64,000 bases of DNA from Alphaproteobacteria bacterium (GTDB lineage Bacteria; Pseudomonadota; Alphaproteobacteria; Micavibrionales; Micavibrionaceae), in NCBI GenBank assembly GCA_030427385.1, contig JAUHWR010000001.1, positions 124,001 to 188,000 of the forward strand, read 5' to 3'. The translations under genes were made by a program, and so were the position numbers. A model generated the notes under the pieces. That model saw only the letters and a program-made list of their open reading frames with translations, did not search any database and had not been told where the DNA came from. Numbering within the stretch: position 1 is the stretch's first letter; every line of letters starts with the position of its first letter. This document shows, in pieces, positions 33,842-42,787 of this stretch.

Positions 33842-35800
33842 TTAAAACTTCTTAATCTCAGCCTCAACTTCTGAAAATTTCCGCCAGACTTGGGTGATGT
33901 GAGGTTCAGAGACGCTGCCGGTCGCCACGGCATCTTGTAAATCGCTGGCGGCCTCAGCAAGGAGGGGACAACAGGCGGACTTTGCTGCGCCTTTTAGGGA
34001 ATGCGCGGCTTCTCCTAAGGCATGCATGTCTTTTACGTCCCATGCTTGTTGGATTTTTTGAATGATCGGATCGCTCATGGCGGGGAAAGCGGCGAGCATC
34101 TCGGCGGCATCTTTTTCTGCACATCCCATTAGATCGCAAAGGGCGGGGAGATCAATAATATGGGGGGCGGCCGGAATATCGGATAAGGAATCGCGTTGTG
34201 TCATCGCGGGAATGTCAGGCATAATCGGGCCAATATCTTCTTCCAATAACCCCCAACGATAAAGCAGGCGCTTAAATTGCCCTAGCGAGACAGGTTTTAA
34301 AAGACATTCATCAAAACCATGTTCCAGATAAATCTGACGCTGTGACATTTGTACATCGGCGGTAAGGGCGATGATAGGGAAGCGGTCTTCGATCTCTTCT
34401 TTCTCGGAGGCGCGAATGGTTTTGGTCAGCTCATAGCCATCCATTTCCGGCATGTGCAAATCGGTAAATAAAATTCCATATTTATTGGTTTTAAAAGCTT
34501 TCAGGGCATCTGCGCCGTTTTCAACAAAATCAGCCTCAACCTTTAAGGATTTAAGTTGACGTTTAAATACATCACGCACAGAAGCGGTATCTTCGGCGAT
34601 AAGCAGACGGCAGGGCACATCGCGGTTTACATGTAAGCGGTTCTGAGAGGCGGCTTTAACTGCCTCGCCTAACCCTAAACGGCTGGCCGGTTTTGATAAA
34701 TAGGTGACGCCAAGTGATTGGCAGGTATGTTGTAGCCCGACATCATCACGAACAGTATACATGACGATACCTGTTTGCGGACGCAGATGCATCAATTCGC
34801 GGATAAGATCTAACCCTAAGCCATCCGGCAAGCCCTGATCGATGACGGCAATATCAAAGGGACGGCGTTTGATTAAATTGCGGGCCTCGGTAATGGTGCG
34901 GCAACTTTCAATGCTCGCGCCCATAGACTCAAGGGAACGCTGAATTTCCTTGGCGCCTTGGGGGTGATCTTCTAAGGATAAAATTGAGATACCGTCCAAA
35001 TCCGGCAGCGGCGTTGTTGATGTATCCGTGCTGATTTCTTTCGTGGGGATTTCAAACCAAAATGTCGACCCTTTGCCTTCTTTACTATCTACACCAATTT
35101 TTCCGCCCATTAATTCAACAAGCTTTTTACAGATAGATAAGCCAAGGCCTGTGCCACCGAATTTGCGCGCAGTGGTGTTATCGGCCTGCGTAAAGGGAGA
35201 AAATAATTTTTCAGAGACTGTCTTTGGCATACCGATACCGGTATCAACAACTTCAAAGCGCAATCCAATTTGCCCTTTGGTGGGTTTAATATGTTTTACC
35301 TTATCGAATACATTAATAGAAATCGTTCCGCTTTTTGTGAATTTAAGGGCGTTTCCAATCAAATTCATTAATATCTGTCGTAAACGTTTTGGGTCGCCCA
35401 AAATAACAAATGGGACATTTTGATCGACTTCACCCATAAGTTTAACACTATTACTTTGCACCTTAACGGATAGGGCCTCTAACGTACCCATAACAAGGGT
35501 GCGGACGGGCACTTCAAACTCATCAAGCTCCATTTTATCAGCATCCATTTTTGCAAAATCCAGAATATCATCCAAGATTTCCAATAGAGAACTGGCGGAG
35601 TTTTTCGCAATGGTGACCAATTCTTGAACATTCGGCGTTGGCTTTTCCAATTCAATTAATTCCAAAAAACCATAGACAGTTTGCATGGGCGTGCGCATTT
35701 CATGGCTCATTGTAGCCAGAAAGTTTGACTTCATCTGATTGGCGGCATCAGCAGTGGCAATTTTTCGTTTTAAATGATCAAGGGATTCTGAATCAGACAT
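33842..35800 (-). CDS. Hybrid sensor histidine kinase with two REC domains and Hpt
   Basis: 652-residue cytoplasmic phosphorelay protein without an obvious input domain. Order: HisKA with H33 in FLATMSHEMRTPMQ, HATPase_c (N-box NLIGNALKFT, VVDTGIGM, KFGGTGLGLSI), a first receiver (DIAVIDQGLPDG, about 270-385), a second receiver (ILFTDLHMPEMDGYEL, about 398-520) and an Hpt domain with the phosphohistidine in EAAHSLKGAAKS near the C-terminus. The first receiver has Q after the Asp box and lacks a clear double-acid pocket, so it may be degenerate. No cognate DNA-binding regulator is adjacent. It probably signals through a separate output protein. Confidence 0.9.
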   Translation of the reverse strand: MSDSESLDHLKRKIATADAANQMKSNFLATMSHEMRTPMQTVYGFLELIELEKPTPNVQELVTIAKNSASSLLEILDDILDFAKMDADKMELDEFEVPVRTLVMGTLEALSVKVQSNSVKLMGEVDQNVPFVILGDPKRLRQILMNLIGNALKFTKSGTISINVFDKVKHIKPTKGQIGLRFEVVDTGIGMPKTVSEKLFSPFTQADNTTARKFGGTGLGLSICKKLVELMGGKIGVDSKEGKGSTFWFEIPTKEISTDTSTTPLPDLDGISILSLEDHPQGAKEIQRSLESMGASIESCRTITEARNLIKRRPFDIAVIDQGLPDGLGLDLIRELMHLRPQTGIVMYTVRDDVGLQHTCQSLGVTYLSKPASRLGLGEAVKAASQNRLHVNRDVPCRLLIAEDTASVRDVFKRQLKSLKVEADFVENGADALKAFKTNKYGILFTDLHMPEMDGYELTKTIRASEKEEIEDRFPIIALTADVQMSQRQIYLEHGFDECLLKPVSLGQFKRLLYRWGLLEEDIGPIMPDIPAMTQRDSLSDIPAAPHIIDLPALCDLMGCAEKDAAEMLAAFPAMSDPIIQKIQQAWDVKDMHALGEAAHSLKGAAKSACCPLLAEAASDLQDAVATGSVSEPHITQVWRKFSEVEAEIKKF

Positions 35801-35914
35801 AAGGTTTCATTCTATCATATTTTGGATTGGTGCGTAGGGGCGGAAAACTTGCTTCTTTGCAGCATAAGAGCTATATTTAATAATAATAAAAACAACGTAG
35901 GTTCCTAATTTATC

Positions 35915-37168
35915 ATGTTTACAATTAACATTTCCTTTAAAGATGCCCTGACTTGTTTTGAAGCTTTGAGCCATCATAAGCCTAAAGAAGATTTAAAATC
36001 GATTGAATCTGAATTTGTAAAATATGCGCATTATAAAGCTCAGAAGGGCGACGGCGCAGCGGCCGCGTGGTTAAAAAATAACAAGCCGAACGCGCCTGAC
36101 GATATTTCTGGCGGGCTATCTCCAATGCGTTTCTTTGCGGGAATGGAGCGTCCGGCCAAGAAGGATTATCAACTTAATTTATTGGAAAAAAAGAATAAAA
36201 ATAAAAACAACACAGATGTTCTGTTAAGCGTGCTTGATATGAATCAGATTGTGGGGGGTGCCGACAAAGAAAAAAAATACGTCGAGGCTAAGAAAGCCCC
36301 GATTACCCGTAAATCCATTGAAAGTGCAATGCAACCGCTAAATGATCTTGTTGGTTTGGGTAAGGTTAAAAAACATGTACGCCGCATTCTTGATGGTAAA
36401 ATTATTGAACAGCGCCGCCTTAAAGCCGGTTTGAAAGTATCAGAGGCAACATCCAATCATATGGTATTTACCGGTAATCCCGGTACGGGGAAAACAACGG
36501 TTGCCAGGTTGGTTTCCGGTATATTTGCGGAGCTTGGGTTTTTATCGAAAGGCCATTTAACGGAAGTATCACGCAGCGATCTGATCGGGGAATTTATTGG
36601 GCAAACGGAACAGATTGTTAAAGATGTGTTGGAATCCGCACATGGCGGCGTATTGTTCATTGATGAAGCTTATAATCTTCACAAGCCATCTTCGCAAAAT
36701 GATTATGGGCAAGATGTTATTTCCATCTTAATGAAACATATGGAAGATCACCGCGATAACTTGATTGTTATCATGGCGGGATATGCCGCGCCTATGCATA
36801 GTTTCTTAAGAAGTAATCCGGGGTTAAAATCACGTATTCCGCATAATTTGGAATTTGAAGATATGGGTGAAGAGCATTTGGGCGAAGTCTTTAAAGCGCT
36901 ATGCCGCGAACATGACTATGTTTTAGATGCCGACGCAGAGAAGGTTTTAATTCAACATCTGAAGGAAATTAAGCGCAAAGATCTTTCCGAATTTCCAAAT
37001 GGACGCGGCGTTCGTAATTTATTTGAAGAAGTTATTCGCCGCCAATCCGAGCGTATATTAGAGCAAAATCTGCGTGCCAAGAAAAAACTAGCACTGATCA
37101 TGGCAGAGGATATTCCAACTTCGCGTTCCAGGAAAAACGGGAATGTGGTGCAATTACCGCGCGATTAA
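35915..37168 (+). CDS. CbxX/CfxQ-type AAA+ ATPase
   Basis: 417-residue protein. Residues 1-150 are a charged helical region of unknown function. The AAA+ core follows: LVGLGKVKKHVRRIL, Walker A TGNPGTGKTTVARL, LIGEFIGQTEQIVK, Walker B GGVLFIDEAYNL, sensor 1 IVIMAGY and the arginine region RSNPGLKSRIPHN, then the second-region Arg in GRGVRNLFEE. These are the signature elements of the CbbX/SpoVK subfamily; CbbX activates Rubisco, but no Rubisco is nearby and the N-terminal extension differs. Target unknown. The 3' end overlaps the convergent pilin-like gene by 15 nt. Confidence 0.88.
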   Translation: MFTINISFKDALTCFEALSHHKPKEDLKSIESEFVKYAHYKAQKGDGAAAAWLKNNKPNAPDDISGGLSPMRFFAGMERPAKKDYQLNLLEKKNKNKNNTDVLLSVLDMNQIVGGADKEKKYVEAKKAPITRKSIESAMQPLNDLVGLGKVKKHVRRILDGKIIEQRRLKAGLKVSEATSNHMVFTGNPGTGKTTVARLVSGIFAELGFLSKGHLTEVSRSDLIGEFIGQTEQIVKDVLESAHGGVLFIDEAYNLHKPSSQNDYGQDVISILMKHMEDHRDNLIVIMAGYAAPMHSFLRSNPGLKSRIPHNLEFEDMGEEHLGEVFKALCREHDYVLDADAEKVLIQHLKEIKRKDLSEFPNGRGVRNLFEEVIRRQSERILEQNLRAKKKLALIMAEDIPTSRSRKNGNVVQLPRD

Positions 37169-37861
37169 AATGCTGTAAAAATGGTAGGTTCCACCTGCGG
37201 CAATACTATTAATGTTCGTTGCTTCAAAACAACCGATTGGTTTATTCTGTAAGACGTTATTCGTGTCACTAATTGTATTTGTATTGGCGTAAGTTCCGAT
37301 AAATAGTCCGCGATCAAAATTGGCAAGATCTTTGGGGATGGCATTATTAATCAAATCATTCTTCACAAGCACGTTAATTTGGCGGCATATTTCTGAATTT
37401 ACATTTGCCAAAGTAATTAATAAGTCATTTCCACTTACGGCAACGTTTGTCCCGATTACCCCGCTGGTGCCATCTACTCTATTTTGACCGGTGATCACCC
37501 AGTCAGATCCGTCATTTACCCCTTCGGCAGGGAATTGCCAGCTGACGCTACCACCTGAATCATGGAACACTTTACATTTATCATCCGTTCCTGAGGCGTG
37601 TTCATAGCCGCTTAGCGCAGGGATGGTTGATATATAAAAGCTAACACCATTTTCTGAGCATCCATTGGATAAAACCCGCTGAACCCCCCGATTGATGCGG
37701 TTCGCATAATCGATGATGTCCTGCGCATAAACGCGAGCTTCTTCTTTGGTCAGGCTACCTGCTGTGCTGTTCATATTTTGGGAAAAAACGTAACCAAGCG
37801 TCGCAAATAGGGCAACCGCAATCAAAATATAAAACAGGACAGAGCCGGATTGTTCTTTCAT
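37154..37861 (-). CDS. Pilin-like exported protein (235 aa)
   Basis: The N-terminus has a short basic leader, then QSGSVLFYILIAVALFATLGYVF, a hydrophobic helix like the N-terminal spine of type IV pilins/pseudopilins, but the usual GF[TS]LxE processing site is not clear. The remaining 200 residues are Ser/Asn/Gly-rich with four Cys (GCSENG, DKCKVF, EICRQI, IGCFEA). It could be a minor pilin, a secreted surface protein or an uncharacterised membrane-anchored protein. It lies alone on the minus strand before rpoD. Confidence 0.55.
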   Translation of the reverse strand: MKEQSGSVLFYILIAVALFATLGYVFSQNMNSTAGSLTKEEARVYAQDIIDYANRINRGVQRVLSNGCSENGVSFYISTIPALSGYEHASGTDDKCKVFHDSGGSVSWQFPAEGVNDGSDWVITGQNRVDGTSGVIGTNVAVSGNDLLITLANVNSEICRQINVLVKNDLINNAIPKDLANFDRGLFIGTYANTNTISDTNNVLQNKPIGCFEATNINSIAAGGTYHFYSILIAR

Positions 37862-37910
37862 ACCTTAAGTATGAAATTCTGAAACCTTATTGGCAAGTGA
37901 ATATATTTTT

Positions 37911-39899
37911 TTAAGTATCCAAGAAGCTGCGGAGTTTTCTGGAGCGGCTTGGGTGTTTTAGTTTCCGCAATGCTTTGGCTTCAATTTGGCGAATACGTTC
38001 ACGTGTCACGTTGAATTGCTGTCCAACTTCCTCCAATGTGTGATCGGTATTCATGCCGATGCCAAAACGCATCCGCAGAACGCGTTCTTCACGTGGGGTG
38101 AGAGAGGCCAAAACGCGGGTTGTGGCTTCACGCAAGTTTGAATGAATGGCGGTATCAAGCGGCATAATCGCATTTTTATCTTCGATAAAATCACCTAATG
38201 AGCTGTCTTCTTCATCACCAATAGGGGTTTCTAAAGAAACAGGTTCTTTAGCGATTTTGAGGACTTTACGCACTTTTTCAAGTGGCATATGAAGACGTAC
38301 GGCCAATTCTTCCGGGGTTGGTTCACGTCCAATTTCATGAAGCATTTGGCGAGATGTTCGCACCAATTTATTAATTGTTTCAATCATATGCACCGGAATA
38401 CGGATGGTACGTGCCTGATCCGCGATGGAGCGGGTAATTGCCTGACGTATCCACCATGTGGCATAAGTTGAGAATTTATAGCCGCGACGATATTCAAATT
38501 TATCAACGGCTTTCATCAAACCGATATTACCTTCCTGGATGAGATCAAGGAACTGAAGGCCGCGATTTGTGTATTTTTTCGCGATTGAAATCACGAGGCG
38601 AAGGTTGGCTTCGACCATTTCTTTTTTGGCGCGTCCGGCTTCTTTGTCGCCTTTTTGAACGGTGCCAACAGTGCGACGGAATTCTTTTAATGGAAGCATA
38701 GCTTCCTCGGAAATCGCGATGATTTCAGTGCGGATTTTTTCCACGTCATCGCTATGTTTTTCGGCAAATTCGGCCCAACCTTTGGTTTTCTTCTTGGTCA
38801 TACGGTCAAGCCAAGTCGGATCAACCTCATTGCCAAAATATTCTTTCAGGAAATCTTCGCGTTTTACTTTGCAGCCCGTAGCAAAGCGCATTAATTTTCC
38901 TTCAAAGCTAACTAATTCGCGGTTCATCGTGTAGAGACGTTCAACCAACTGTTCAATCCGCGCCGGGTTAATGCGGATTTCCTTCATTAGATTAACCATT
39001 TCCTTGCGGAGGGCGTCATACTTTTTATTAATAGCATCTGAGGGATCATCCCCCTTTGAGAGGGCATCAAGGCGTTCTTGTTGAACCGCCTGCATTTTTT
39101 TATAGGTTTTTTTAATATTGTTAAACGCTTCAAATACGTTTTCCTGAATCTCGGCTTCCATTGCGGATAGAGATAAATTTACCTCATCGGCTTCTTCATT
39201 TTCGCCCTCGCTTTCGCCGTCTTCGGCTTCGTCATCATCGCTGGAATCGGGGGTTGTACCGCCCGCCGTGTCTGGATCTTCGTTATAAGTGGTCTCCAGA
39301 TCAATGACTTCGCGCAGCAAAATGTCGCCTTTTTGCAGCGCTTCATACCAGGCAATAATGGATTCAATCGCAAGCGGGGATTCGCAAATCCCGCTGATCA
39401 TTAATTCCTTACCGGCTTCAATTCGCTTGGCTATAGCGATCTCACCCTCACGTGAGAGCAACTCGACGGTGCCCATCTCACGCAGATACATACGTACAGG
39501 ATCATCGGTGCGGCCAGTATCGTCGGATTTTATGTTGCCGCTAGATTTATAATCGTTTTCGTCTTCTTCGTCATCATCGCTATCATTGTCATCTGATACG
39601 TTATCAACTATATCATCGCTTTTTTCGACAACATTAATACCCATATCCGTCAAAGCAGACATGGCATCTTCAATTTGTTCGGTTGAGAAGTCTTTAGATG
39701 GCAAGGCTTTATTGAGGTCATCAATTGTGATGGAGCCTGATGCTTTTGCTTTTGCGATTAATTTTTTTAGTGTGTCCTGAAGGGAGCTTTCAATAACATC
39801 CTTCTTCGCATCCTTTTTGCCTGTCACTTTTTTTTCTGCTTTATCTTTACTCACTATGTCCCGCCCAATTGTTTTGCGTTGAAGATCCTCAACTGTCAT
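37911..39899 (-). CDS. rpoD: Primary sigma factor RpoD (sigma-70)
   Basis: 662-residue housekeeping sigma factor. After a charged N-terminal region 1.1 and a very acidic linker (about 110-130, 215-245) it shows region 1.2 ([20 protein letters not shown]), region 2 ([24 protein letters not shown] and the -10-binding [19 protein letters not shown]), region 3 ([16 protein letters not shown]) and region 4.2 ([21 protein letters not shown]). The acidic insertion sits between 1.2 and 2, as in other alphaproteobacterial RpoD proteins. It follows dnaG by 46 nt, the conserved macromolecular-synthesis order. Confidence 0.97.
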   Translation of the reverse strand: MTVEDLQRKTIGRDIVSKDKAEKKVTGKKDAKKDVIESSLQDTLKKLIAKAKASGSITIDDLNKALPSKDFSTEQIEDAMSALTDMGINVVEKSDDIVDNVSDDNDSDDDEEDENDYKSSGNIKSDDTGRTDDPVRMYLREMGTVELLSREGEIAIAKRIEAGKELMISGICESPLAIESIIAWYEALQKGDILLREVIDLETTYNEDPDTAGGTTPDSSDDDEAEDGESEGENEEADEVNLSLSAMEAEIQENVFEAFNNIKKTYKKMQAVQQERLDALSKGDDPSDAINKKYDALRKEMVNLMKEIRINPARIEQLVERLYTMNRELVSFEGKLMRFATGCKVKREDFLKEYFGNEVDPTWLDRMTKKKTKGWAEFAEKHSDDVEKIRTEIIAISEEAMLPLKEFRRTVGTVQKGDKEAGRAKKEMVEANLRLVISIAKKYTNRGLQFLDLIQEGNIGLMKAVDKFEYRRGYKFSTYATWWIRQAITRSIADQARTIRIPVHMIETINKLVRTSRQMLHEIGREPTPEELAVRLHMPLEKVRKVLKIAKEPVSLETPIGDEEDSSLGDFIEDKNAIMPLDTAIHSNLREATTRVLASLTPREERVLRMRFGIGMNTDHTLEEVGQQFNVTRERIRQIEAKALRKLKHPSRSRKLRSFLDT

Positions 39900-39945
39900 A
39901 AATTTATTCCAATGCCGTAATCTTATCTTTTCTTCTTATCCATAT

Positions 39946-41697
39946 CTATGACGAATGAAGCCCCTCTTTTTGGCTGTACGTCTCAATAAATCCCCAATAC
40001 ATGTCCCAGTTTTGCAAGATTTCGGAGACATCCTGTGATGTTTCTATAAAGCCTGCATCAGTTAAGACCGAATCATTCAAAGTATAGGATAGATCCCCCT
40101 CCAAACCAACTGATATTAAATGGCTTTTCAACTCCTGAAAGTCAAGTTTTATTTCCGGGTCTCCAATTGTAAATAAAGCAGAACGAATATTTTCCAGTGC
40201 AGGATGCGAAAGCTTTAGCATTCCAAGCCGTTCTTCGACCTCTACAAAAATTTGCGGATGTTTTAAGATGGTCGCAATCAGAATGCGCTCGGCTGTGTTT
40301 TTTCTACTCCGATTCGTATCATTTTGTATTTTGACATTATTGGGTGTGAAGGTTTTACCCTTAAAGCGTGATTTGCCTGTTTGGAAGCTGTTTTGAAATA
40401 AGCCATTCGTCTTTTGCCGGAAAGCACTTTGATAGTAATATTGAACATCACGGTCAGGAATACGTTTAACATATTCATCAAGGCGGTGGTTCAATCCCGC
40501 ACGCTCCTCCGGTGTTGGAAAATCTTTGTTTGCGGTTTCATGTTGGAATAGAAAATTCACTAATGGTTCGGCTTGTTTTAGTAAATTATGAAAGGTATTC
40601 GCGCCGTTATGTCTTAAGAACGTATCGGGATCCTCACCGTCCGGCAAAAACATAAATTTCAGGCTGTGTCCCGCCTTCAGTAGGGGGAGGGCGCGTTCAG
40701 CCGCACGCAGGGCAGCCCGGCGTCCGGCGGCATCCCCGTCAAAGCATAAGATGGGCATTTTATTATCTTCGGGAATCATCCGCCATAATTCCAAAATTTG
40801 TTCTTCGGTAAGTGCCGTGCCGAGAGGGGCGACTGCGCCGCGTAGCCCCGCCTGCCATGCGGAGATAACATCCATATACCCTTCGGTTACTATTACGGGA
40901 TCGCCTTCACGTGCCGCGTAATTGGCATGCGCCGCGCCATATAACATACGCCCCTTATGAAAGAGCGGAGTGTCAATCGAGTTAATATATTTGGCCGGTT
41001 TATAATCGCCCCCGCTTGGCGCTAATAAATGATCTGGTAATATTCGCCCGCCAAAGGCAACAATTCGCCCGCGTTTATCACTGACGGGGAACATGATTCT
41101 TTCGCGAAAAAAAGCATAGGGCGCGCCGTTTTTATCCTTACGAATAATGCCCGCCTCAATCATTTGCGCATCGTTATAATCCTTAGATTTCAGATGGTGA
41201 TATAATGCCTGGCGATCATCAGAGGCATAGCCCACACGAAAAGAGCAAAGCGTTTCTTCGGAGAGGCCGCGTCCTAATATGTAATCATAGGCGGCTCTAT
41301 GTTTGATATCCCGCAATTGATCTTCCATAAATTGCGTAGCATCATCCATTAATTGATAAAGATTTTTTTGCTCTCGCGCTCTGTGTACTTCTTGCGGGGA
41401 TTGTTTGGGAATTTCCAATCCTGCCATTGTCGCCAGTTGTTCTATCGCTTCCGGAAAGCTGCGATTCTCATATTGCATTGTCCAGCCAATGACATCGCCA
41501 TGCGCCCCGCACCCAAAACAATGATAAAATGCTTTATCATCATTGATAGTAAAGCTAGGCGTTTTTTCCTTATGAAAGGGACAGCATGCTTTGAATTCGC
41601 GCCCCGCACGCGTGATCTTAACCTTTCGCCCAATTAATTCAGACAAAACGATACGGGCGCGGATCTCATCCAGAAAACGCGGGCTAAAGGTGACCAT
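39946..41697 (-). CDS. dnaG: DNA primase DnaG
   Basis: 583-residue replication primase. The zinc-binding domain has C39, H42, C60 and C63 (CCPFHKEKTPSF... YHCFGCGAHGD). The RNA-polymerase/TOPRIM core has GGRILPDH, VTEGYMDVISAWQAG (TOPRIM Glu), APLGTALTEEQ and CFDGDAAGRRAALRAAE (metal aspartates). The C-terminal helicase-interaction domain is present. Length is normal for the family. It is co-oriented with rpoD. Confidence 0.97.
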   Translation of the reverse strand: MVTFSPRFLDEIRARIVLSELIGRKVKITRAGREFKACCPFHKEKTPSFTINDDKAFYHCFGCGAHGDVIGWTMQYENRSFPEAIEQLATMAGLEIPKQSPQEVHRAREQKNLYQLMDDATQFMEDQLRDIKHRAAYDYILGRGLSEETLCSFRVGYASDDRQALYHHLKSKDYNDAQMIEAGIIRKDKNGAPYAFFRERIMFPVSDKRGRIVAFGGRILPDHLLAPSGGDYKPAKYINSIDTPLFHKGRMLYGAAHANYAAREGDPVIVTEGYMDVISAWQAGLRGAVAPLGTALTEEQILELWRMIPEDNKMPILCFDGDAAGRRAALRAAERALPLLKAGHSLKFMFLPDGEDPDTFLRHNGANTFHNLLKQAEPLVNFLFQHETANKDFPTPEERAGLNHRLDEYVKRIPDRDVQYYYQSAFRQKTNGLFQNSFQTGKSRFKGKTFTPNNVKIQNDTNRSRKNTAERILIATILKHPQIFVEVEERLGMLKLSHPALENIRSALFTIGDPEIKLDFQELKSHLISVGLEGDLSYTLNDSVLTDAGFIETSQDVSEILQNWDMYWGFIETYSQKEGLHSS

Positions 41698-41733
41698 AGT
41701 TCTTATTTAAAGAGTCGCCCTTTAGATGTCGAG

Positions 41734-42294
41734 TCATTCGGGAGCTTTAGAGAGCATGGTTAAGAGTGCGTCTTTATGATCTTGCGAAGCTGCCCCATCG
41801 GTTTGCCAAATTATTTTACCATCTGAGTCAATTAAAACGGCGTATACGGTATCTTTTGCCATACCCGTAATTTCAAAGAATTTTTCACGGTCTGTATATA
41901 CCGTTATCGTGCGCATGCGTGCGATCGGATCTTGGATGCCGGAACGCATACCGTTATTTACCCAAAACCGAAACGGCGCACTACCCTCATAAATTAACGG
42001 AATTTCATAATATCGAAATTGAGGGTGCGTGCTCTCTATCTCCCTGGCAATATCTATCCAAGTATTAACTTGGGTTTGTTGTTCCTGTTCAAACGCGACT
42101 AATAGTAATATCGGCTCTCCCTCTAGCCCATTTGGGATTGTGCGTTCCTCTCCGGTCAAGTCAATGCCCTTCAATTGCGGGAAGGAATTTTGTTGTGCAG
42201 GCGCGCTTACATCCGATATGGATCCGGAGCCAATGCAACCAGACAGCGGGAGGGTCAAGCAAATTAATAAGGCCATGAAAATATTTTTTCGCAT
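41734..42294 (-). CDS. Lipoprotein with thioredoxin-like fold (186 aa)
   Basis: The ATG at 42294 is chosen over 42312 because it gives a classic lipoprotein signal (MRKNIFMALLICLTLPLSGC, lipobox LSGC). The mature domain reads LKGIDLTGEERTIPNGLEGEPILLLVAFEQEQQTQVNTW, then a middle YYEIPLIYEGSAPFRFWVNNG and the C-terminal TVYAVLIDSDGKIIWQTDGAAS, strands and loops typical of a thioredoxin-like fold but without a CxxC redox pair. It resembles ATP10/SCO-like assembly proteins only in outline. Located between dnaG and tRNA-Ser. No clear ribosome binding site. Confidence 0.65.
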   Translation of the reverse strand: MRKNIFMALLICLTLPLSGCIGSGSISDVSAPAQQNSFPQLKGIDLTGEERTIPNGLEGEPILLLVAFEQEQQTQVNTWIDIAREIESTHPQFRYYEIPLIYEGSAPFRFWVNNGMRSGIQDPIARMRTITVYTDREKFFEITGMAKDTVYAVLIDSDGKIIWQTDGAASQDHKDALLTMLSKAPE

Positions 42295-42384
42295 AAAAAA
42301 AATATAAGGCATAAATTACGCTGGACAAGACGCCCTTGTTTTCGCTATGACAGTACATCGTATTAACCGCGCTATTTTAGGTAT

Positions 42385-42474
42385 GGAAGAGTGGCAGAGT
42401 GGTTGAATGCACCAGTCTTGAAAACTGGCAAGGGTTCACGCCCTTCGTGGGTTCAAATCCCACCTCTTCCGCCA
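42385..42474 (+). tRNA. tRNA-Ser (anticodon UGA)
   Basis: A 90-nt class II tRNA with encoded CCA. The acceptor GGAAGAG pairs with CTCTTCC, the anticodon stem CCAGT/ACTGG holds loop CTTGAAA (anticodon TGA), a long variable arm follows (AAGGGTTCACGCCCTT), then the T arm TGGGTTCAAATCCCA. The long variable arm and anticodon identify serine. Confidence 0.97.
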
Positions 42475-42787
42475 TATTTACTTACTTTCTTTATTAAGAT
42501 TTAGTCATATGGCATCATAGCAATACACTATTTACTCGGTAAAATATCATTAAGCCTTATCCTCACTAGGAGCATGTCTATCATGTTACGTTCAAGTTTA
42601 TTATTATTGAGCGCTATATGTACGCGGAAAAAACAGCCGAATTCTAAGCGTTAAATGGTAAGTACATCTGGATATATTAGAATAAAAGAATACTCTTAAC
42701 GGTTTAAAAATTTCAAAATCATGTTGATATGCAGTTATATTTCAATATGCTTAGGATGTTTCTGCATGTTCAATAAAGAGGTTTTCC
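42475..42787. other. 313-bp leader interval before the three-gene operon
   Basis: AT-rich interval between tRNA-Ser and the operon at 42788. It holds one possible 23-codon ORF (separate entry) and no other recognisable feature. The operon start is preceded by AAAGAGG, 9 nt before the ATG. A promoter is expected here but no convincing -35/-10 pair is apparent. Confidence 0.5.
42583..42654 (+). CDS. Possible 23-aa peptide
   Basis: ATG 42583 to TAA 42652-42654 encodes a short hydrophobic then basic peptide (MLRSSLLLLSAICTRKKQPN...). AGGAG lies about 10 nt upstream of the ATG. The hydrophobic start could be a signal-like leader. It could be a leader peptide for the operon, or chance. Confidence 0.2.
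   Translation: MLRSSLLLLSAICTRKKQPNSKR

Noticed and set aside
35915-37168. CbbX Rubisco activase
   Set aside because: AAA+ core matches the CbxX subfamily, but there is no Rubisco gene and the N-terminal 150 residues differ.
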